From Lachnospiraceae bacterium (GTDB lineage: Bacteria > Bacillota > Clostridia > Lachnospirales > Lachnospiraceae), in the NCBI GenBank assembly GCA_017627275.1, contig JAGAHC010000011.1:1-64000 (forward strand): a stretch of 64,000 nt of DNA, given 5' to 3'. The notes under the pieces were generated by a model. The model was not told the origin of the DNA, searched no databases, and saw only the letters and a program-made list of their open reading frames with translations. Both the position numbers and the translations under genes were made by a program. This document shows positions 38,307-48,306 of this stretch, piece after piece (position 1 is the stretch's first letter; each line of letters opens with the position of its first letter).

Positions 38307-38852
38307 ATGGCAGGCATTTATGATTTTACACTGACAAGCGGAAGCGGAGAGGAAGTAAGCTTAAAGGATTACGAAGGAAAGGTCATGCTCGTCGTCAATA
38401 CAGCGACCGGCTGCGGCTTTACTCCGCACTATGAAGATCTGGAACGGATGTATGAAGCCTATCACGATCAGGGGCTTGAGATCATCGACGTGCCCTGCAA
38501 TCAGTTCGCGGGACAGACACCGGAATCCGATGAGGAGATCCACGAGTTCTGCACGCTGAAGTACAACACACAGTTCCCGCAGATGAAGAAGTCGGACGTG
38601 AACGGCGAGAACGCACTGCCGCTCTTCAAATATCTGAAGGAGCAGAAGGGCTTCGAAGGATTCGGACACGGCCCCAAGGCGATGATGATGGGCGCGATGC
38701 TCTCCAGGATCGATAAGGATTACAAGAACAATCCGGAGATCAAATGGAACTTCACCAAGTTCCTGGTGGACAGACAGGGCAATGTCATCGGACGTTTTGA
38801 GCCGACCGAGGATATGAAGAAGGTCGAAGAGGCTGTGAAGGCGGCTCTGTAA
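38307..38852 (+). CDS. Glutathione peroxidase family protein, Cys type
   Basis: A 181-residue thioredoxin-fold peroxidase. The peroxidatic Cys is in NTATGCGFTPHY (about residue 36; a TGC codon, not selenocysteine), followed by PCNQFAGQTP (about 66) and WNFTKFLVDRQG (about 151), the usual Gln and Trp site. Such Cys enzymes commonly use thioredoxin. GGAGG precedes the ATG, and the leader carries redox-operator-like repeats. It is a single-gene unit ending in a strong terminator. Confidence 0.92.
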   Translation: MAGIYDFTLTSGSGEEVSLKDYEGKVMLVVNTATGCGFTPHYEDLERMYEAYHDQGLEIIDVPCNQFAGQTPESDEEIHEFCTLKYNTQFPQMKKSDVNGENALPLFKYLKEQKGFEGFGHGPKAMMMGAMLSRIDKDYKNNPEIKWNFTKFLVDRQGNVIGRFEPTEDMKKVEEAVKAAL

Positions 38853-38873
38853 GAAATAAGAATACGGAGATGA

Positions 38874-38912
38874 GCGGGGACCGGGTCGCATGATCCGGTC
38901 CTTGCTTTTTTT
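38874..38912 (+). terminator. Terminator after glutathione peroxidase
   Basis: GGACCGG (38878-38884) pairs with CCGGTCC (38895-38901); the stem extends outwards through G-U pairs to 11 bp. A run of seven T residues follows. Confidence 0.85.
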
Positions 38913-38930
38913 ATTTTCACCCACTATAAT
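38902..38930 (+). promoter_or_regulatory. Promoter of the large surface protein gene
   Basis: TTGCTT (38902-38907), 17-bp spacer, TATAAT (38925-38930). The -35 box overlaps the tail of the preceding terminator. Confidence 0.5.
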
Positions 38931-38944
38931 TGCGATACAAGTCG

Positions 38945-38968
38945 AACTGATGACGTTCGTGATCAGTT
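38945..38968. promoter_or_regulatory. Inverted repeat in the surface-protein leader
   Basis: AACTGAT and ATCAGTT are separated by 10 nt, just downstream of the -10 box. It may be an operator or a leader hairpin. Confidence 0.35.
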
Positions 38969-39024
38969 TCCCACCTGTACAACTGAAGTGACAAACGAAC
39001 TGCATAGCCTTTCAGGAGGAACGA

Positions 39025-42000
39025 ATGAAAAAACGATTCGCTTTTTCGATCGTCATGGCTTTTTTTGCCGTGATGTTTTTCTTAAGGCCGTCACTTGTTG
39101 CACACGGAGCGGAAGAGGGTACCACCAAAACCATCGCAATCGGACATGTCCATCAGGGGAGTGAAGATGCGAAGGGGGGCTGCTTTACCACGGAGATCAC
39201 GGCGGAAGAAGTCTGTCCGTCGGAGGAGTACGGGTATAAGAACTGGTATATTTCAGACTCCGGGCATTTTCACGGCTTCTGCAATGTCTGCGGCTACGAA
39301 CATGTTAAGAAGGCAGACACCAAACAGCCTCTGCCACAGCACACCCGGTCTGTCACAAAGTATGTACCCGCCTGCGGTTATGCGCAGAACGGGCAGACTG
39401 GTACGGTCACCGTGAATGTCCGGGGCGGCAGCATCACGGCGCCCGACTCCGCGCAGGCGGGGACGGATCTCACGGTGCGGTATGCGCCGCTTTCGCCCGG
39501 AAACGGTCTGACCTACAAACTGGAGAACGTAACGGTGAACGGGAAGGATATGACTGCGTCCAACCCTTCCGAGATCACATTTCCCAAGGTAAAGGACGAT
39601 CAGACGGTCTCGGTGACATACCGGCTGACCGACACCGTGTTTGCGGAAGGCGCTGTCGTACAGGCGCGTCTTAATACACTCTCCGGCATCGGGGAAGTAA
39701 AGTCGGTCGGCTTTGCGGACAGTTACCATGCGGAACAGGGCGGGGTGGAAGTGCAGCATGCAGACTCGCCCGGAAAGATCATTGCCTTCATTGAAAACAA
39801 TACGCTCTTCTTTTGTGCGGACGAGGGGAAAAGCGGCTTAAGGCTGCATCCCGACTCTTCCGGATTCTTCTCACCGCTTACGGGGCTTACGGAACTGGAC
39901 ATGACCCCGTTTGACAGCGCGTTGTTACAGTCTACGAAAAACATGTTTCCCTCTTCCCTCGAAGTCTTAACGCTCCCTTCTTCTTTCCGGTTTTCGGACG
40001 ACACGCCGCAGGGCGCAACGGCGGAAGCAACGGAAGGAAGCGGCCTTGCGGGATTCTGGCACAGAGACGGAGAGACGCTTTCTTTTCCGTCACAGAGAGA
40101 ACTCAATACGACCCTCTTTGCCAGCACCTTTGAAGGAATGTTCAACGCCGATCCCGCGGCAAAGGCGGGAACCTGGCTGAAAGGGGAAAAGAGCCATTAC
40201 TACTGGGCCAAAGGACAGGCGGCCACGGTGGAAGAGGGAAATATCTGGGAGATCCACCACCCGGAGAACCGGTTCTTCGGATACTGCTTCGCGCAGCACC
40301 TTGCTTCTCCGAACGGCCGGTATGAACGGACGGAAGTCACGGACATCAACACGCTGTACGAGATCCTCGGGAAGCAGAATTATATCTGCACGCCGGCAGG
40401 CGCCAATATCCAGGAAGCGCTCATTGCCATGCTCTACTTCGGCTATCCCTCGAACGGAGGAGGGCTGCAGGAAAAGTACGGCCTGACCGATGCGGAGTTT
40501 TCCAAGATCACCTGGGGCGCCATCGGATACTACGAGGCGCACTCGAACGACAAGATGGTGAAAAAGATTCTTTCGGGAGATACGTCGGGTTTAACTTACC
40601 GGGCGCTTTCGTACACGCAGAAAAAATATGGCCAGGCCCTGCAGGAGCTGATTGGCATGACATACGCTTCGGTCCCTGCGTCGCTGAAAGAAGACCTGCA
40701 TCTGTTCATCTATGTTTCGCAGGAACACCAACAGCACCTGATGGCATTGGAAGGTCTGGTGCACAGCCCGCGCGGCGGCGCGGAGGTCGTGAAAAAAGAA
40801 GAAGGGTCGGGCCTTCCCTTAAAAGGGGCGGAGTTCACGGTCTATGATACATCCGGGGCCGCGGTGCGGACCATGGTCTCCGATGCGGACGGCAGGGCGG
40901 CGCTTTGCCGGATGGACGACAGCGACGGCGTCCTCCCGGGGACCTATACGGTCAGGGAGACGAAGGCGCCGGCGGGCTATGATCTGAGTACGAAGGCCTA
41001 TACCTTCACCGTAACAGGCGGCGGACAGATCGTAGAGACCGGTGTGGATGAAGAGGACGGCCTGCACAAGAGGATGGTCTTCGAAAACCATCCGACGGTT
41101 CCCAGACAGGCAGGGGGACTCCGCCTGCGCAAGGTAGATGCCGGCAATCCGGAACAGGGACTGCCGGGCGCCGTCTTTGGAGTGTATAACGCGGCGGGGA
41201 CACTGGTGACGCAGCTTTATACCGATGAAAACGGATCGGCGAAGACCGGGATCAACGAACTGGACTTCGGGATCTATATGGTGAAAGAGCTGACGCCGCC
41301 TGCCGGTTACCGTCTCTCCGATACCACCTACACAGTGGAGATCACGGTGCAGAACGCATATCAGGAGAACACGCTGGTCATCGATAACGAAGCCAAGACC
41401 GGCAAGGGACAGTTCGTGCTGCAGAAGGTCATCCCGGACAGACCGGACGGGTCCGCCCATAAGATGGAGGCAGACCGTTTCCGCTATGAACTCTATCGCG
41501 TGACCTATGCCGATGCGGCAATGGAACAGATCCAGTCGAAGGTCAAGGTGGCGGAGGCAAAGAACGATGCTGCGGGGAAGATCACGTTTCCGGAGATCAC
41601 CTTTAACGCGGTGACGGATCTGGGGCAGGTGAACTTTATCGCCGTGGAGATTCCGGGAGAGGACGGCCGGTATGAATATGACACAAAGGTTTTGAAGATG
41701 CAGATGATCTGTGCGGAGGAAGAAGGGAAGGACGCCCTTGTCTGCACGCCCGGTTATATCGACGATCCGACATTTACCAATGCGTTTACGGAGCCGGAAG
41801 AGTTGCCTGCGCCGCATAAGGAAGTCTCAGGCGGTCTTACGGTGGAAGAAAAGCGTCACAATGCGGTGTACCGGGGCTATGACTATACCTACCATATTTT
41901 CCAGACGATCCCGCAGGCGATCCCGGAAAACCGCTACCGGTCGTTTTCGCTCACCGATTCCTTTGCACCGCACCTGGAGATCAAGGAGGTCAGCGTCTTT

Positions 42001-43212
42001 AAGGAGGGGACGGACATCACGGATCGTTTTACCGTTCAGAAGGAAAGAGAAGCCAAAGAGGGAACTATCCTGCGTGTTTTCGCAAAGGAAGAGTATCTGG
42101 CGGACGAGGGATTTTATGATGCCGTGTACGAATTCCGCGTGAAGGTGAACGTGCTGGAGAGCATGCAGGAATCCCGGGTGATCAACAAGGCGATCTCCTT
42201 TATCTCGTTTGTCGACGATGACAACAGGGATGTCAAACGGGAGACGAACGAAGTGATCACGGATATTCTGAAGGATCCGGTCAAGGACGTCAAAAACGAC
42301 AGGGGGATATCGATCGCCGGAGATCCGGTCGAGCCGGGACAGAAACTGACGTATGAGATTACCTGCAGAAACCCGCTGCCTGCGGAAGCGGAGGTAACGG
42401 TTACGGACACCGTTCCGGAGGGAACGAAGTTCCTTGCGGCATCACAGGGAGGACAGATCGAGAACCGGACGCTTCAATGGAAGATCACGATCCCTGCCGG
42501 AGAAGAAAGGACGGTATCGTTCACCGTGGAGGCGGACACGAACGCCCGCATCATCAAAAACAGGGGTGAAATGATGATCGGGGAATACAGAAGGCCCACG
42601 AATGAAGTCGTAAACGCCGTGATGGAGGCGCCGAAGAAGGCGGTCTTTAACCGGAAGAACATCGAGATCAACAAGATGACGATGCAGGAGACGGAGGAAC
42701 TCGTCTACAGGGTGACGTGGAAGAATCCGTTTGATACGGAAAAGGAATTCACGGTGACCGATACGCTGCCTGACGGACTGGAATTCGTAAAGGCTTCCGA
42801 CAAGGGCATGGTTAAGGGGCAGACGGTGACCTGGAAGGTGACCCTGAAGGCGAAAGAGGAAAAGGAAGTCAGTGTCAGCGCAAAGATCAAAAAGGGGACA
42901 GCCAAAACGACCCTAAAAAATACGGCGCTCGTTACGGCCGGAACGTATTCGAAGAAGACCAACGAAGTGGAAAACCCCGTCGTCAAAAAGCCTTCTTCCG
43001 GCTCTGACAACGCTGGAGAGCAGGGAACGGTGACGACAGCCGTTGTCGAACCGATCCCCGGTGCGCAGCCTCCTGCCGCCGAGGTGCTCGGCGCGACGAA
43101 AGGCCCGGAAGGAAGGACCGGGGATGATAAAAACCCCCTCTATGCCCTGACGGTCTTTGCCGCCAGTACCCTTTTGCTGCTTCTCTACGCCGGCAGGAGA
43201 TACAGAAAATAA
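39025..43212 (+). CDS. Large wall-anchored surface protein with thioester-like, SpaA/Cna-B and DUF11-like domains
   Basis: A 1395-residue adhesin-like protein. Residues 1-30 are a signal peptide. A BspA-like region spans about 215-400. A thioester-domain-like region follows (about 415-505; Cys in FGYCFAQ), but the expected TQ pair reads ITWGAIGYY, so the thioester Gln seems replaced. SpaA/Cna-B domains lie at about 580-690 and 695-790 (repeated PAGY and a Glu in VKELTPPAGY), a further pilin-like domain at 792-925, a second fold at 930-1080 and two DUF11-like repeats at 1085-1330. The C-terminus has GRTGDD, a hydrophobic helix and RRYRK, a variant sortase signal without LPxTG. AGGAGG precedes the ATG. 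No sortase gene is nearby. Confidence 0.82.
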   Translation: MKKRFAFSIVMAFFAVMFFLRPSLVAHGAEEGTTKTIAIGHVHQGSEDAKGGCFTTEITAEEVCPSEEYGYKNWYISDSGHFHGFCNVCGYEHVKKADTKQPLPQHTRSVTKYVPACGYAQNGQTGTVTVNVRGGSITAPDSAQAGTDLTVRYAPLSPGNGLTYKLENVTVNGKDMTASNPSEITFPKVKDDQTVSVTYRLTDTVFAEGAVVQARLNTLSGIGEVKSVGFADSYHAEQGGVEVQHADSPGKIIAFIENNTLFFCADEGKSGLRLHPDSSGFFSPLTGLTELDMTPFDSALLQSTKNMFPSSLEVLTLPSSFRFSDDTPQGATAEATEGSGLAGFWHRDGETLSFPSQRELNTTLFASTFEGMFNADPAAKAGTWLKGEKSHYYWAKGQAATVEEGNIWEIHHPENRFFGYCFAQHLASPNGRYERTEVTDINTLYEILGKQNYICTPAGANIQEALIAMLYFGYPSNGGGLQEKYGLTDAEFSKITWGAIGYYEAHSNDKMVKKILSGDTSGLTYRALSYTQKKYGQALQELIGMTYASVPASLKEDLHLFIYVSQEHQQHLMALEGLVHSPRGGAEVVKKEEGSGLPLKGAEFTVYDTSGAAVRTMVSDADGRAALCRMDDSDGVLPGTYTVRETKAPAGYDLSTKAYTFTVTGGGQIVETGVDEEDGLHKRMVFENHPTVPRQAGGLRLRKVDAGNPEQGLPGAVFGVYNAAGTLVTQLYTDENGSAKTGINELDFGIYMVKELTPPAGYRLSDTTYTVEITVQNAYQENTLVIDNEAKTGKGQFVLQKVIPDRPDGSAHKMEADRFRYELYRVTYADAAMEQIQSKVKVAEAKNDAAGKITFPEITFNAVTDLGQVNFIAVEIPGEDGRYEYDTKVLKMQMICAEEEGKDALVCTPGYIDDPTFTNAFTEPEELPAPHKEVSGGLTVEEKRHNAVYRGYDYTYHIFQTIPQAIPENRYRSFSLTDSFAPHLEIKEVSVFKEGTDITDRFTVQKEREAKEGTILRVFAKEEYLADEGFYDAVYEFRVKVNVLESMQESRVINKAISFISFVDDDNRDVKRETNEVITDILKDPVKDVKNDRGISIAGDPVEPGQKLTYEITCRNPLPAEAEVTVTDTVPEGTKFLAASQGGQIENRTLQWKITIPAGEERTVSFTVEADTNARIIKNRGEMMIGEYRRPTNEVVNAVMEAPKKAVFNRKNIEINKMTMQETEELVYRVTWKNPFDTEKEFTVTDTLPDGLEFVKASDKGMVKGQTVTWKVTLKAKEEKEVSVSAKIKKGTAKTTLKNTALVTAGTYSKKTNEVENPVVKKPSSGSDNAGEQGTVTTAVVEPIPGAQPPAAEVLGATKGPEGRTGDDKNPLYALTVFAASTLLLLLYAGRRYRK

Positions 43213-43240
43213 AAATGTGTGACGGCTTTTTTGGTCACCT

Positions 43241-43271
43241 GGAAGAGATCCGGTCCTGCCGGATCTCTTCC
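43241..43271 (+). terminator. Terminator after the surface protein gene
   Basis: A perfect 13-bp stem (43241-43253 with 43259-43271) with a 5-nt loop. The T-run is weak (GTTTG). Confidence 0.6.
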
Positions 43272-43307
43272 GTTTGACAGGACGTTTTTGTACTTACTGA
43301 AATAGTC

Positions 43308-43342
43308 TTTTCGTTGACGAAAAAATCCCCCTGCACTAAACT
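43308..43342 (+). promoter_or_regulatory. trpS promoter with overlapping palindrome
   Basis: TTGACG (43314-43319), a 17-bp spacer and TAAACT (43337-43342). The -35 box lies inside a 16-bp palindrome TTTTCGT-TG-ACGAAAA (43308-43323), which may be an operator. There is no T-box-like leader. Confidence 0.6.
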
Positions 43343-43380
43343 AGATTGTTGAAAAACCACACAAACAGGGGAAAAACGAC

Positions 43381-44388
43381 ATGGAAACAGAAAAGAAAAA
43401 AAGCATTCTTTCGGGAATTCAGCCGACCGGCGTGTTTACGCTCGGCAACTATCTGGGAGCGATCCGCAACTGGAAAAGCATGCAGGACGAGTTTGACTGC
43501 GCTTACTTCGTGGCGGACCTGCATTCTTTGACGGTCAGACAGGACCCGGCGGATCTGAAAAAGCGGTCGCTCGATGCATACCGGATGCTTCTGGCCAGCG
43601 GCCTGGATCCGGAGAAGAATCTGATGTTCATCCAGTCTCATGTGCCGGCGCACGCGGAGCTGGGATGGATCCTGTCCTGCTATTCGCTGTTCGGCGAGCT
43701 CTCGCGGATGACGCAGTTCAAGGACAAATCCGCCAAGCACGAAGACAATATCAATGCCGGGCTGTTTGATTATCCGGCCCTGATGGCGGCGGACATCCTG
43801 CTGTACCAGGCGGACCTCGTGCCGGTGGGCGCCGATCAGACGCAGCACCTGGAATTCACAAGGGACGTGGCAAACCGCTTTAACGGACTGTACGGAGACG
43901 TGTTCAAGATCCCGGAAGGGTATTACGGGAAGACCGGCGCAAGGGTCATGTCTCTGCAGGACCCGACCAAGAAGATGTCCAAGTCCGACACGAACCAGAA
44001 TGCCTTTATCTCCATTCTGGATGATCCGAAGGTCATCGTGAATAAGTTCAAGCGCGCGGTCACGGATTCGGAGACGGAGGTCGCTTTCCGGGAAGGAAAG
44101 GACGGCATCAACAACCTGATGGGGATCTATTCGGCCGTGACCGGTAAGAGCATGGACGAGATCACGCAGGAATTTGCCGGAAAGGGATACGGCGATTTCA
44201 AGATCGCCGTCGGAGAAGCGGTCGTAGAGGAACTGCGGCCCATCCAGGAAGAATATGCTAGGCTCCTCACAGAGAAGGACTATGTGGAAGCCTGTTATAA
44301 AAAGGGCGCCGAAACGGCAGCCTATGTGGCCGGGAAGACACTTTCCAAGGTAAAGAAGAAAGTGGGGCTCCTGCCGCCCGCGAAGTAA
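43381..44388 (+). CDS. trpS: Tryptophanyl-tRNA synthetase
   Basis: A 335-residue class I synthetase charging tRNA-Trp. The N-terminal GIQPTGVFTLGNYLGAI (HIGH variant) and KKMSKSD (about residue 198) are diagnostic. Length is normal. Its leader is about 40 nt from the promoter at 43314-43342. The phosphoketolase gene follows after 41 bp. Confidence 0.95.
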   Translation: METEKKKSILSGIQPTGVFTLGNYLGAIRNWKSMQDEFDCAYFVADLHSLTVRQDPADLKKRSLDAYRMLLASGLDPEKNLMFIQSHVPAHAELGWILSCYSLFGELSRMTQFKDKSAKHEDNINAGLFDYPALMAADILLYQADLVPVGADQTQHLEFTRDVANRFNGLYGDVFKIPEGYYGKTGARVMSLQDPTKKMSKSDTNQNAFISILDDPKVIVNKFKRAVTDSETEVAFREGKDGINNLMGIYSAVTGKSMDEITQEFAGKGYGDFKIAVGEAVVEELRPIQEEYARLLTEKDYVEACYKKGAETAAYVAGKTLSKVKKKVGLLPPAK

Positions 44389-44429
44389 GAACGAAACGAT
44401 AACGACGAAAAGCAATACGGAGGACGACT

Positions 44430-46832
44430 ATGGCAAAAACGCAACCGAAGAAACAGGCGGAACTTGTTTGCGAAGAAAAGAAACCGCTCACAACAGCCTA
44501 TTTGAAGAAGATGGACGCGTATTTCCGCGCGGCCAACTATCTGTCGGCGGGACAGCTGTACCTGCTGGAGAATCCCCTGCTGCGGAAACCCTTAAAGAGG
44601 GAGCAGGTCAAGAAAAAGATTGTCGGACACTGGGGAACGGTGCCGGGACAGAACTTTGTCTATACGCATCTGAACCGCGTGATCAAGCGTTATGATCTGG
44701 ACCTCATCCTGCTTTCCGGCCCGGGACACGGCGGCAACTTCTTTATTGCCAACACCTATCTGGAAGGAACCTACAGCGAGGTCTATCCGAACATCAGCGA
44801 AGACGAGAGCGGCATGCAGAAGATGTTCAAGGCGTTCTCCTTCCCGGGTGGAATGCCTTCCCACTGCGCACCGGAGGTACCGGGCTCCATCAACGAAGGC
44901 GGAGAACTGGGATACGGGATCGCGCATGCTTTCGGAGCGGCGTTTGACAATCCGGACCTGATCGTCGCGGTCACGGTGGGCGACGGCGAAGCGGAGACCG
45001 GTCCGCTTGCCACCTCCTGGCAGTCGAATAAATTCCTGAACCCGATCACCGACGGAGCGGTGCTGCCGATCCTTCACTTAAACGGTTATAAGATCGCGAA
45101 CCCCACGATCTTTTCCCGCATTCCGAAGGAAGAACTGATCAAGTTCTTCGAGGGCTGCGGCTGGAAGCCTTACTTCGTGGAAGGCTCCGACCCCATGAAG
45201 ATGCATAAGAAAATGGCGGAAGTCATGGATGCCTGCATCGAGGAGATCCAGGCGATCCAGAAACGCGCCCGTACAAAGAACGACGCGACGAGACCGCAGT
45301 GGCCGATGATCGTGCTGCGCACCCCCAAGGGCTGGACCGGCCCGAAGGTGGTGGACGGCAAGCAGGTCGAAGACTACTGGCGCGCGCACCAGGTGCCGAT
45401 CGCCATGGACAAGCCGGAGCATCTGAAGGAACTGGAGAAGTGGCTGAAGAGCTATCATCCGGAGGAACTGTTTGACAAGGACGGAAAACTCATTCCGGAA
45501 CTGAAGGCGCTCACTCCGACGGGCGACCGCAGGATCGGTGCCAACCCGCACGCAAACGGCGGGCACCTTTTGAGAGACCTTCGGATGCCGGACTTCCGCA
45601 AATATGAATTCAAGGTCAAGGAACCGGGCGCCACGGAAGGGCAGGATATGAAGGAACTCGGAAAATTCATCCGGGATATCGTAAAGCTCAACGCCGACGC
45701 AAAGAATTTCCGGATCTTCGGACCGGATGAAACGGCATCGAACCGCTTAAGCGCTGTTTTCGAAGTGGAGAACCGCAACTGGAACGGCGAGATCTTAAAG
45801 ATCGACGATCACCTTTCGCAGTCGGGCCGCGTCATGGACGGCATGCTGTCGGAGCATATGTGCGAAGGGTGGCTGGAAGGCTATCTGCTGACCGGAAGAC
45901 ACGGGTTCTTTGCCAGCTATGAGGCCTTTGCCCGCATCATTGATTCGATGGCGGCGCAGCATGCGAAGTGGCTGAAGGTCTGCAACCAGCTGCCGTGGAG
46001 AGAAGAGATCGCATCTCTGAACCTCATTATGGCGTCCACCGTCTGGCAGCAGGACCACAACGGATTCACGCATCAGGATCCCGGCTTTATGGATCACATT
46101 GCGAACAAGAAGGCAGACGTCGTGCGCCTGTATCTGCCGCCGGATGCCAACTGCCTCCTGTCCACCTTCGATCACTGCATCAGAAGCCGCAACTATGTCA
46201 ACGTCATCGTGGCATCGAAGCATCCGCGTCCGCAGTGGCTGACCATGGAGCAGGCCGTGAAGCACTGCACGCAGGGCATCGGCATCTGGGAGTGGGCATC
46301 GAACGATGCGGGACAGGAACCGGACATCATCTTTGCCTGCGCCGGCGAGACGCCGACGCTGGAAGCGCTGGCGGCGGTCTCCATCCTGAATAAGGAACTC
46401 CCGGATCTGAAGATCCGCTTTATCAATGTCGTGGACCTGTTCAAACTGCAGCCGCAGACGGAACATCCGCACGGACTGTCCGACGCGGAGTACGACATGC
46501 TCTTCCCGCCGGAAGTGCCGGTCGTTTTTGCCTTCCACGGCTATGCGTCGCTGGTGCACGAGCTGACCTACAGAAGACACAACAACCGTCTGATGCACGT
46601 GCGCGGCTACAAGGAGGAAGGAACCATCACCACGCCGTTCGACGTCCGCGTACAGAACGATGTCGACCGCTTCCACCTGGTACAGACAGCGCTGCGCTTC
46701 CTGCCGCAGGTCGGCACCAAGGGGGCACACCTCTACCAGAAGATGAGCGACAAGCTGGTCGAGCACAAGCAGTACATCCACGAATACGGCGTCGACCTGC
46801 CGGAAGTGGCTGGCTGGAAGTTTAAGGGATAA
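44430..46832 (+). CDS. xfp: Xylulose-5-phosphate/fructose-6-phosphate phosphoketolase
   Basis: An 800-residue thiamine-diphosphate enzyme that phosphorolyses xylulose 5-phosphate (often also fructose 6-phosphate) to acetyl phosphate. [18 protein letters not shown] (about 91), SFPGGMPSH (about 136) and the TPP/Mg motif GDGEAETG (about 186) are diagnostic. It opens a route from pentoses and hexoses to acetate. GGAGGA precedes the ATG. Substrate preference cannot be set from sequence. Confidence 0.95.
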   Translation: MAKTQPKKQAELVCEEKKPLTTAYLKKMDAYFRAANYLSAGQLYLLENPLLRKPLKREQVKKKIVGHWGTVPGQNFVYTHLNRVIKRYDLDLILLSGPGHGGNFFIANTYLEGTYSEVYPNISEDESGMQKMFKAFSFPGGMPSHCAPEVPGSINEGGELGYGIAHAFGAAFDNPDLIVAVTVGDGEAETGPLATSWQSNKFLNPITDGAVLPILHLNGYKIANPTIFSRIPKEELIKFFEGCGWKPYFVEGSDPMKMHKKMAEVMDACIEEIQAIQKRARTKNDATRPQWPMIVLRTPKGWTGPKVVDGKQVEDYWRAHQVPIAMDKPEHLKELEKWLKSYHPEELFDKDGKLIPELKALTPTGDRRIGANPHANGGHLLRDLRMPDFRKYEFKVKEPGATEGQDMKELGKFIRDIVKLNADAKNFRIFGPDETASNRLSAVFEVENRNWNGEILKIDDHLSQSGRVMDGMLSEHMCEGWLEGYLLTGRHGFFASYEAFARIIDSMAAQHAKWLKVCNQLPWREEIASLNLIMASTVWQQDHNGFTHQDPGFMDHIANKKADVVRLYLPPDANCLLSTFDHCIRSRNYVNVIVASKHPRPQWLTMEQAVKHCTQGIGIWEWASNDAGQEPDIIFACAGETPTLEALAAVSILNKELPDLKIRFINVVDLFKLQPQTEHPHGLSDAEYDMLFPPEVPVVFAFHGYASLVHELTYRRHNNRLMHVRGYKEEGTITTPFDVRVQNDVDRFHLVQTALRFLPQVGTKGAHLYQKMSDKLVEHKQYIHEYGVDLPEVAGWKFKG

Positions 46833-46856
46833 AGCACCTCAGGGATAACCATCAGG

Positions 46857-46898
46857 TATAATAAACGGGACGGGACCATGAAGGATTCCGTCCCGTTT
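46857..46898 (+). terminator. Hairpin after phosphoketolase
   Basis: AAACGGGACGG (46863-46873) pairs with CCGTCCCGTTT (46888-46898), giving 11 bp plus two further pairs. The T tail is short (TTT). A TATAAT at 46857-46862 overlaps its left flank, so it could instead be a leader hairpin for prsW. Confidence 0.5.
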
Positions 46899-46950
46899 CA
46901 TGTATGTCTTATACTGGAAGCGGATAAGAAATATACAGGGAGAGTAGATC

Positions 46951-47649
46951 ATGCTGTTATTACTGTTGGTCGCTGTGGTCAGTCTGCTGCCGATGCTTGC
47001 GCTGTTCTTTTGGATGCGAAGCGGCGCGGAAAAAGACGGAATCGAAAAAACGCTGTATGACAAAGCATTTTGTTACGGCCTCCTTTGCATATTCCCCGTC
47101 ATTCTGGTTTCCGGGACGTCGCATGTGCTGATCCGGCTGACAGGCACGCAGACGACAAACCCGCTTCTTTACCAGATGCTGTATAAGTTTATCGTTCTGG
47201 CGCTCGCGGAAGAGGTGGTGAAGTACGCGATGTTTCGCCGGCTTTTGAAAAAGACGGGACACAGCTGTACCCACCTGAGCGCCGCCACTTTGATGACATC
47301 GGTCGGGATCGGGTTTTCCATCCTGGAGAGCATCATCTATGCCATCGGCGCGGACGTCCCTACCATGCTGATCCGGGGCTTCAGCTTTCCGCATGCGGGG
47401 TATGGTTTTCTGGTCGGATACTATTACGGCAAGGGGATCAAAACCGGCAGACCCTCGCTGGTATGGGTAGGTTTTCTGCTGGCATGGTTTATGCACGGAC
47501 TCTATGATTTTTCCTTAAGCGAGGAACTGCTTGCCATCAATGATAACCTTGTTATTATTCCGTTCCTTCTGGTGGCCATCGAGATCGCGCTCGTCGTGGT
47601 GCTGATCCGCTTTATACGTAGGGAGAGGAAAAAGAAGCTGAGCGAGTAA
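46951..47649 (+). CDS. prsW: PrsW-like intramembrane protease
   Basis: A 232-residue protein with about seven TM helices. It has the PrsW family residues EEVVK (about 87), FSILES (about 122), FPHAGYG (about 147) and HGLYDF (about 182). PrsW performs the first cleavage of the anti-sigma factor RsiW in Bacillus. Here it lies 81 bp upstream of an ECF sigma factor and a putative anti-sigma factor, which supports the same job. GGGAGAG precedes the ATG. Confidence 0.82.
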   Translation: MLLLLLVAVVSLLPMLALFFWMRSGAEKDGIEKTLYDKAFCYGLLCIFPVILVSGTSHVLIRLTGTQTTNPLLYQMLYKFIVLALAEEVVKYAMFRRLLKKTGHSCTHLSAATLMTSVGIGFSILESIIYAIGADVPTMLIRGFSFPHAGYGFLVGYYYGKGIKTGRPSLVWVGFLLAWFMHGLYDFSLSEELLAINDNLVIIPFLLVAIEIALVVVLIRFIRRERKKKLSE

Positions 47650-47669
47650 AAAGATTTTGCGTTTTGTCA

Positions 47670-47697
47670 TGCAACAAACGGAAAAAAACCGCGTGTA
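47670..47697 (+). promoter_or_regulatory. Candidate ECF-type promoter for the sigma operon
   Basis: TGCAAC (47670-47675), 16-bp spacer, CGTGTA (47692-47697). Spacing and motifs resemble ECF promoters (AAC at -35, CGT at -10), and a housekeeping promoter is not evident. This would make the sigma operon autoregulated. Confidence 0.45.
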
Positions 47698-47730
47698 GTA
47701 AGATAGCGGACGCTTTAAAAGGAGACAGAT

Positions 47731-48306
47731 ATGCTGGAAGATGCGAAGATCGTCGACCTGTACTGGGCACGGGATGAGAAGGCGATTGAAGAAACAGCGG
47801 GAAAGTATGCGGCCTATCTCAAAAAGATCGCTTATAACATCCTGTTTTCGCAGGAAGACAGTGAGGAGACCGTGAATGACACCTACCTGAAGGCGTGGAA
47901 TTCCATGCCGGAGAATCGGCCGTCTGTTTTGTCGACGTACCTCGGCAAGATCACCCGCAGAGGGGCGATCGACATTTACCGGAAAAGGCACTCGCAAAAG
48001 AGAGAGGACTCACAGTATGCGCTGTCGCTGGAAGAGATGAAGGAGTGCGCGGGCGAAGAAATCAGCACGGGAAACACCGTGGAAGAGATGGTGGAAGAGA
48101 CGGAACTGGCCCGGGCGATCTCGGATTTTCTGCGCAGCAGGACACCGGAGAAGAGAAACCTTTTCTTAAGCCGCTACTATTACATGGATTCCCTGCCGGA
48201 GATCGCGGAGCGCGCCGGGATGAAGGAGGTCACTCTTCGCAGCATCCTGCACAGGGAGAGAGAGGCTCTGAGGGAGTATCTGAAGAAGGAGGGCTATGCG
48301 GTATGA
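47731..48306 (+). CDS. ECF-family RNA polymerase sigma factor
   Basis: A 191-residue sigma-70 family protein with region 2 (residues 10-85; YNILFSQEDSEETVNDTYL and the promoter-melting TYLGKITRRGAIDIYRK) and region 4 (residues 125-185; SLPEIAERAGMKEVTLRSIL HTH, given in part). Such short sigma factors direct stress or envelope regulons. AGGAG precedes the ATG. Its stop overlaps the next gene in ATGA, the usual layout of sigma/anti-sigma pairs. Confidence 0.9.
   Translation: MLEDAKIVDLYWARDEKAIEETAGKYAAYLKKIAYNILFSQEDSEETVNDTYLKAWNSMPENRPSVLSTYLGKITRRGAIDIYRKRHSQKREDSQYALSLEEMKECAGEEISTGNTVEEMVEETELARAISDFLRSRTPEKRNLFLSRYYYMDSLPEIAERAGMKEVTLRSILHREREALREYLKKEGYAV

Noticed and set aside
38402..38420. 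Selenocysteine in glutathione peroxidase
   Set aside because: The active-site codon is TGC (Cys), not TGA.
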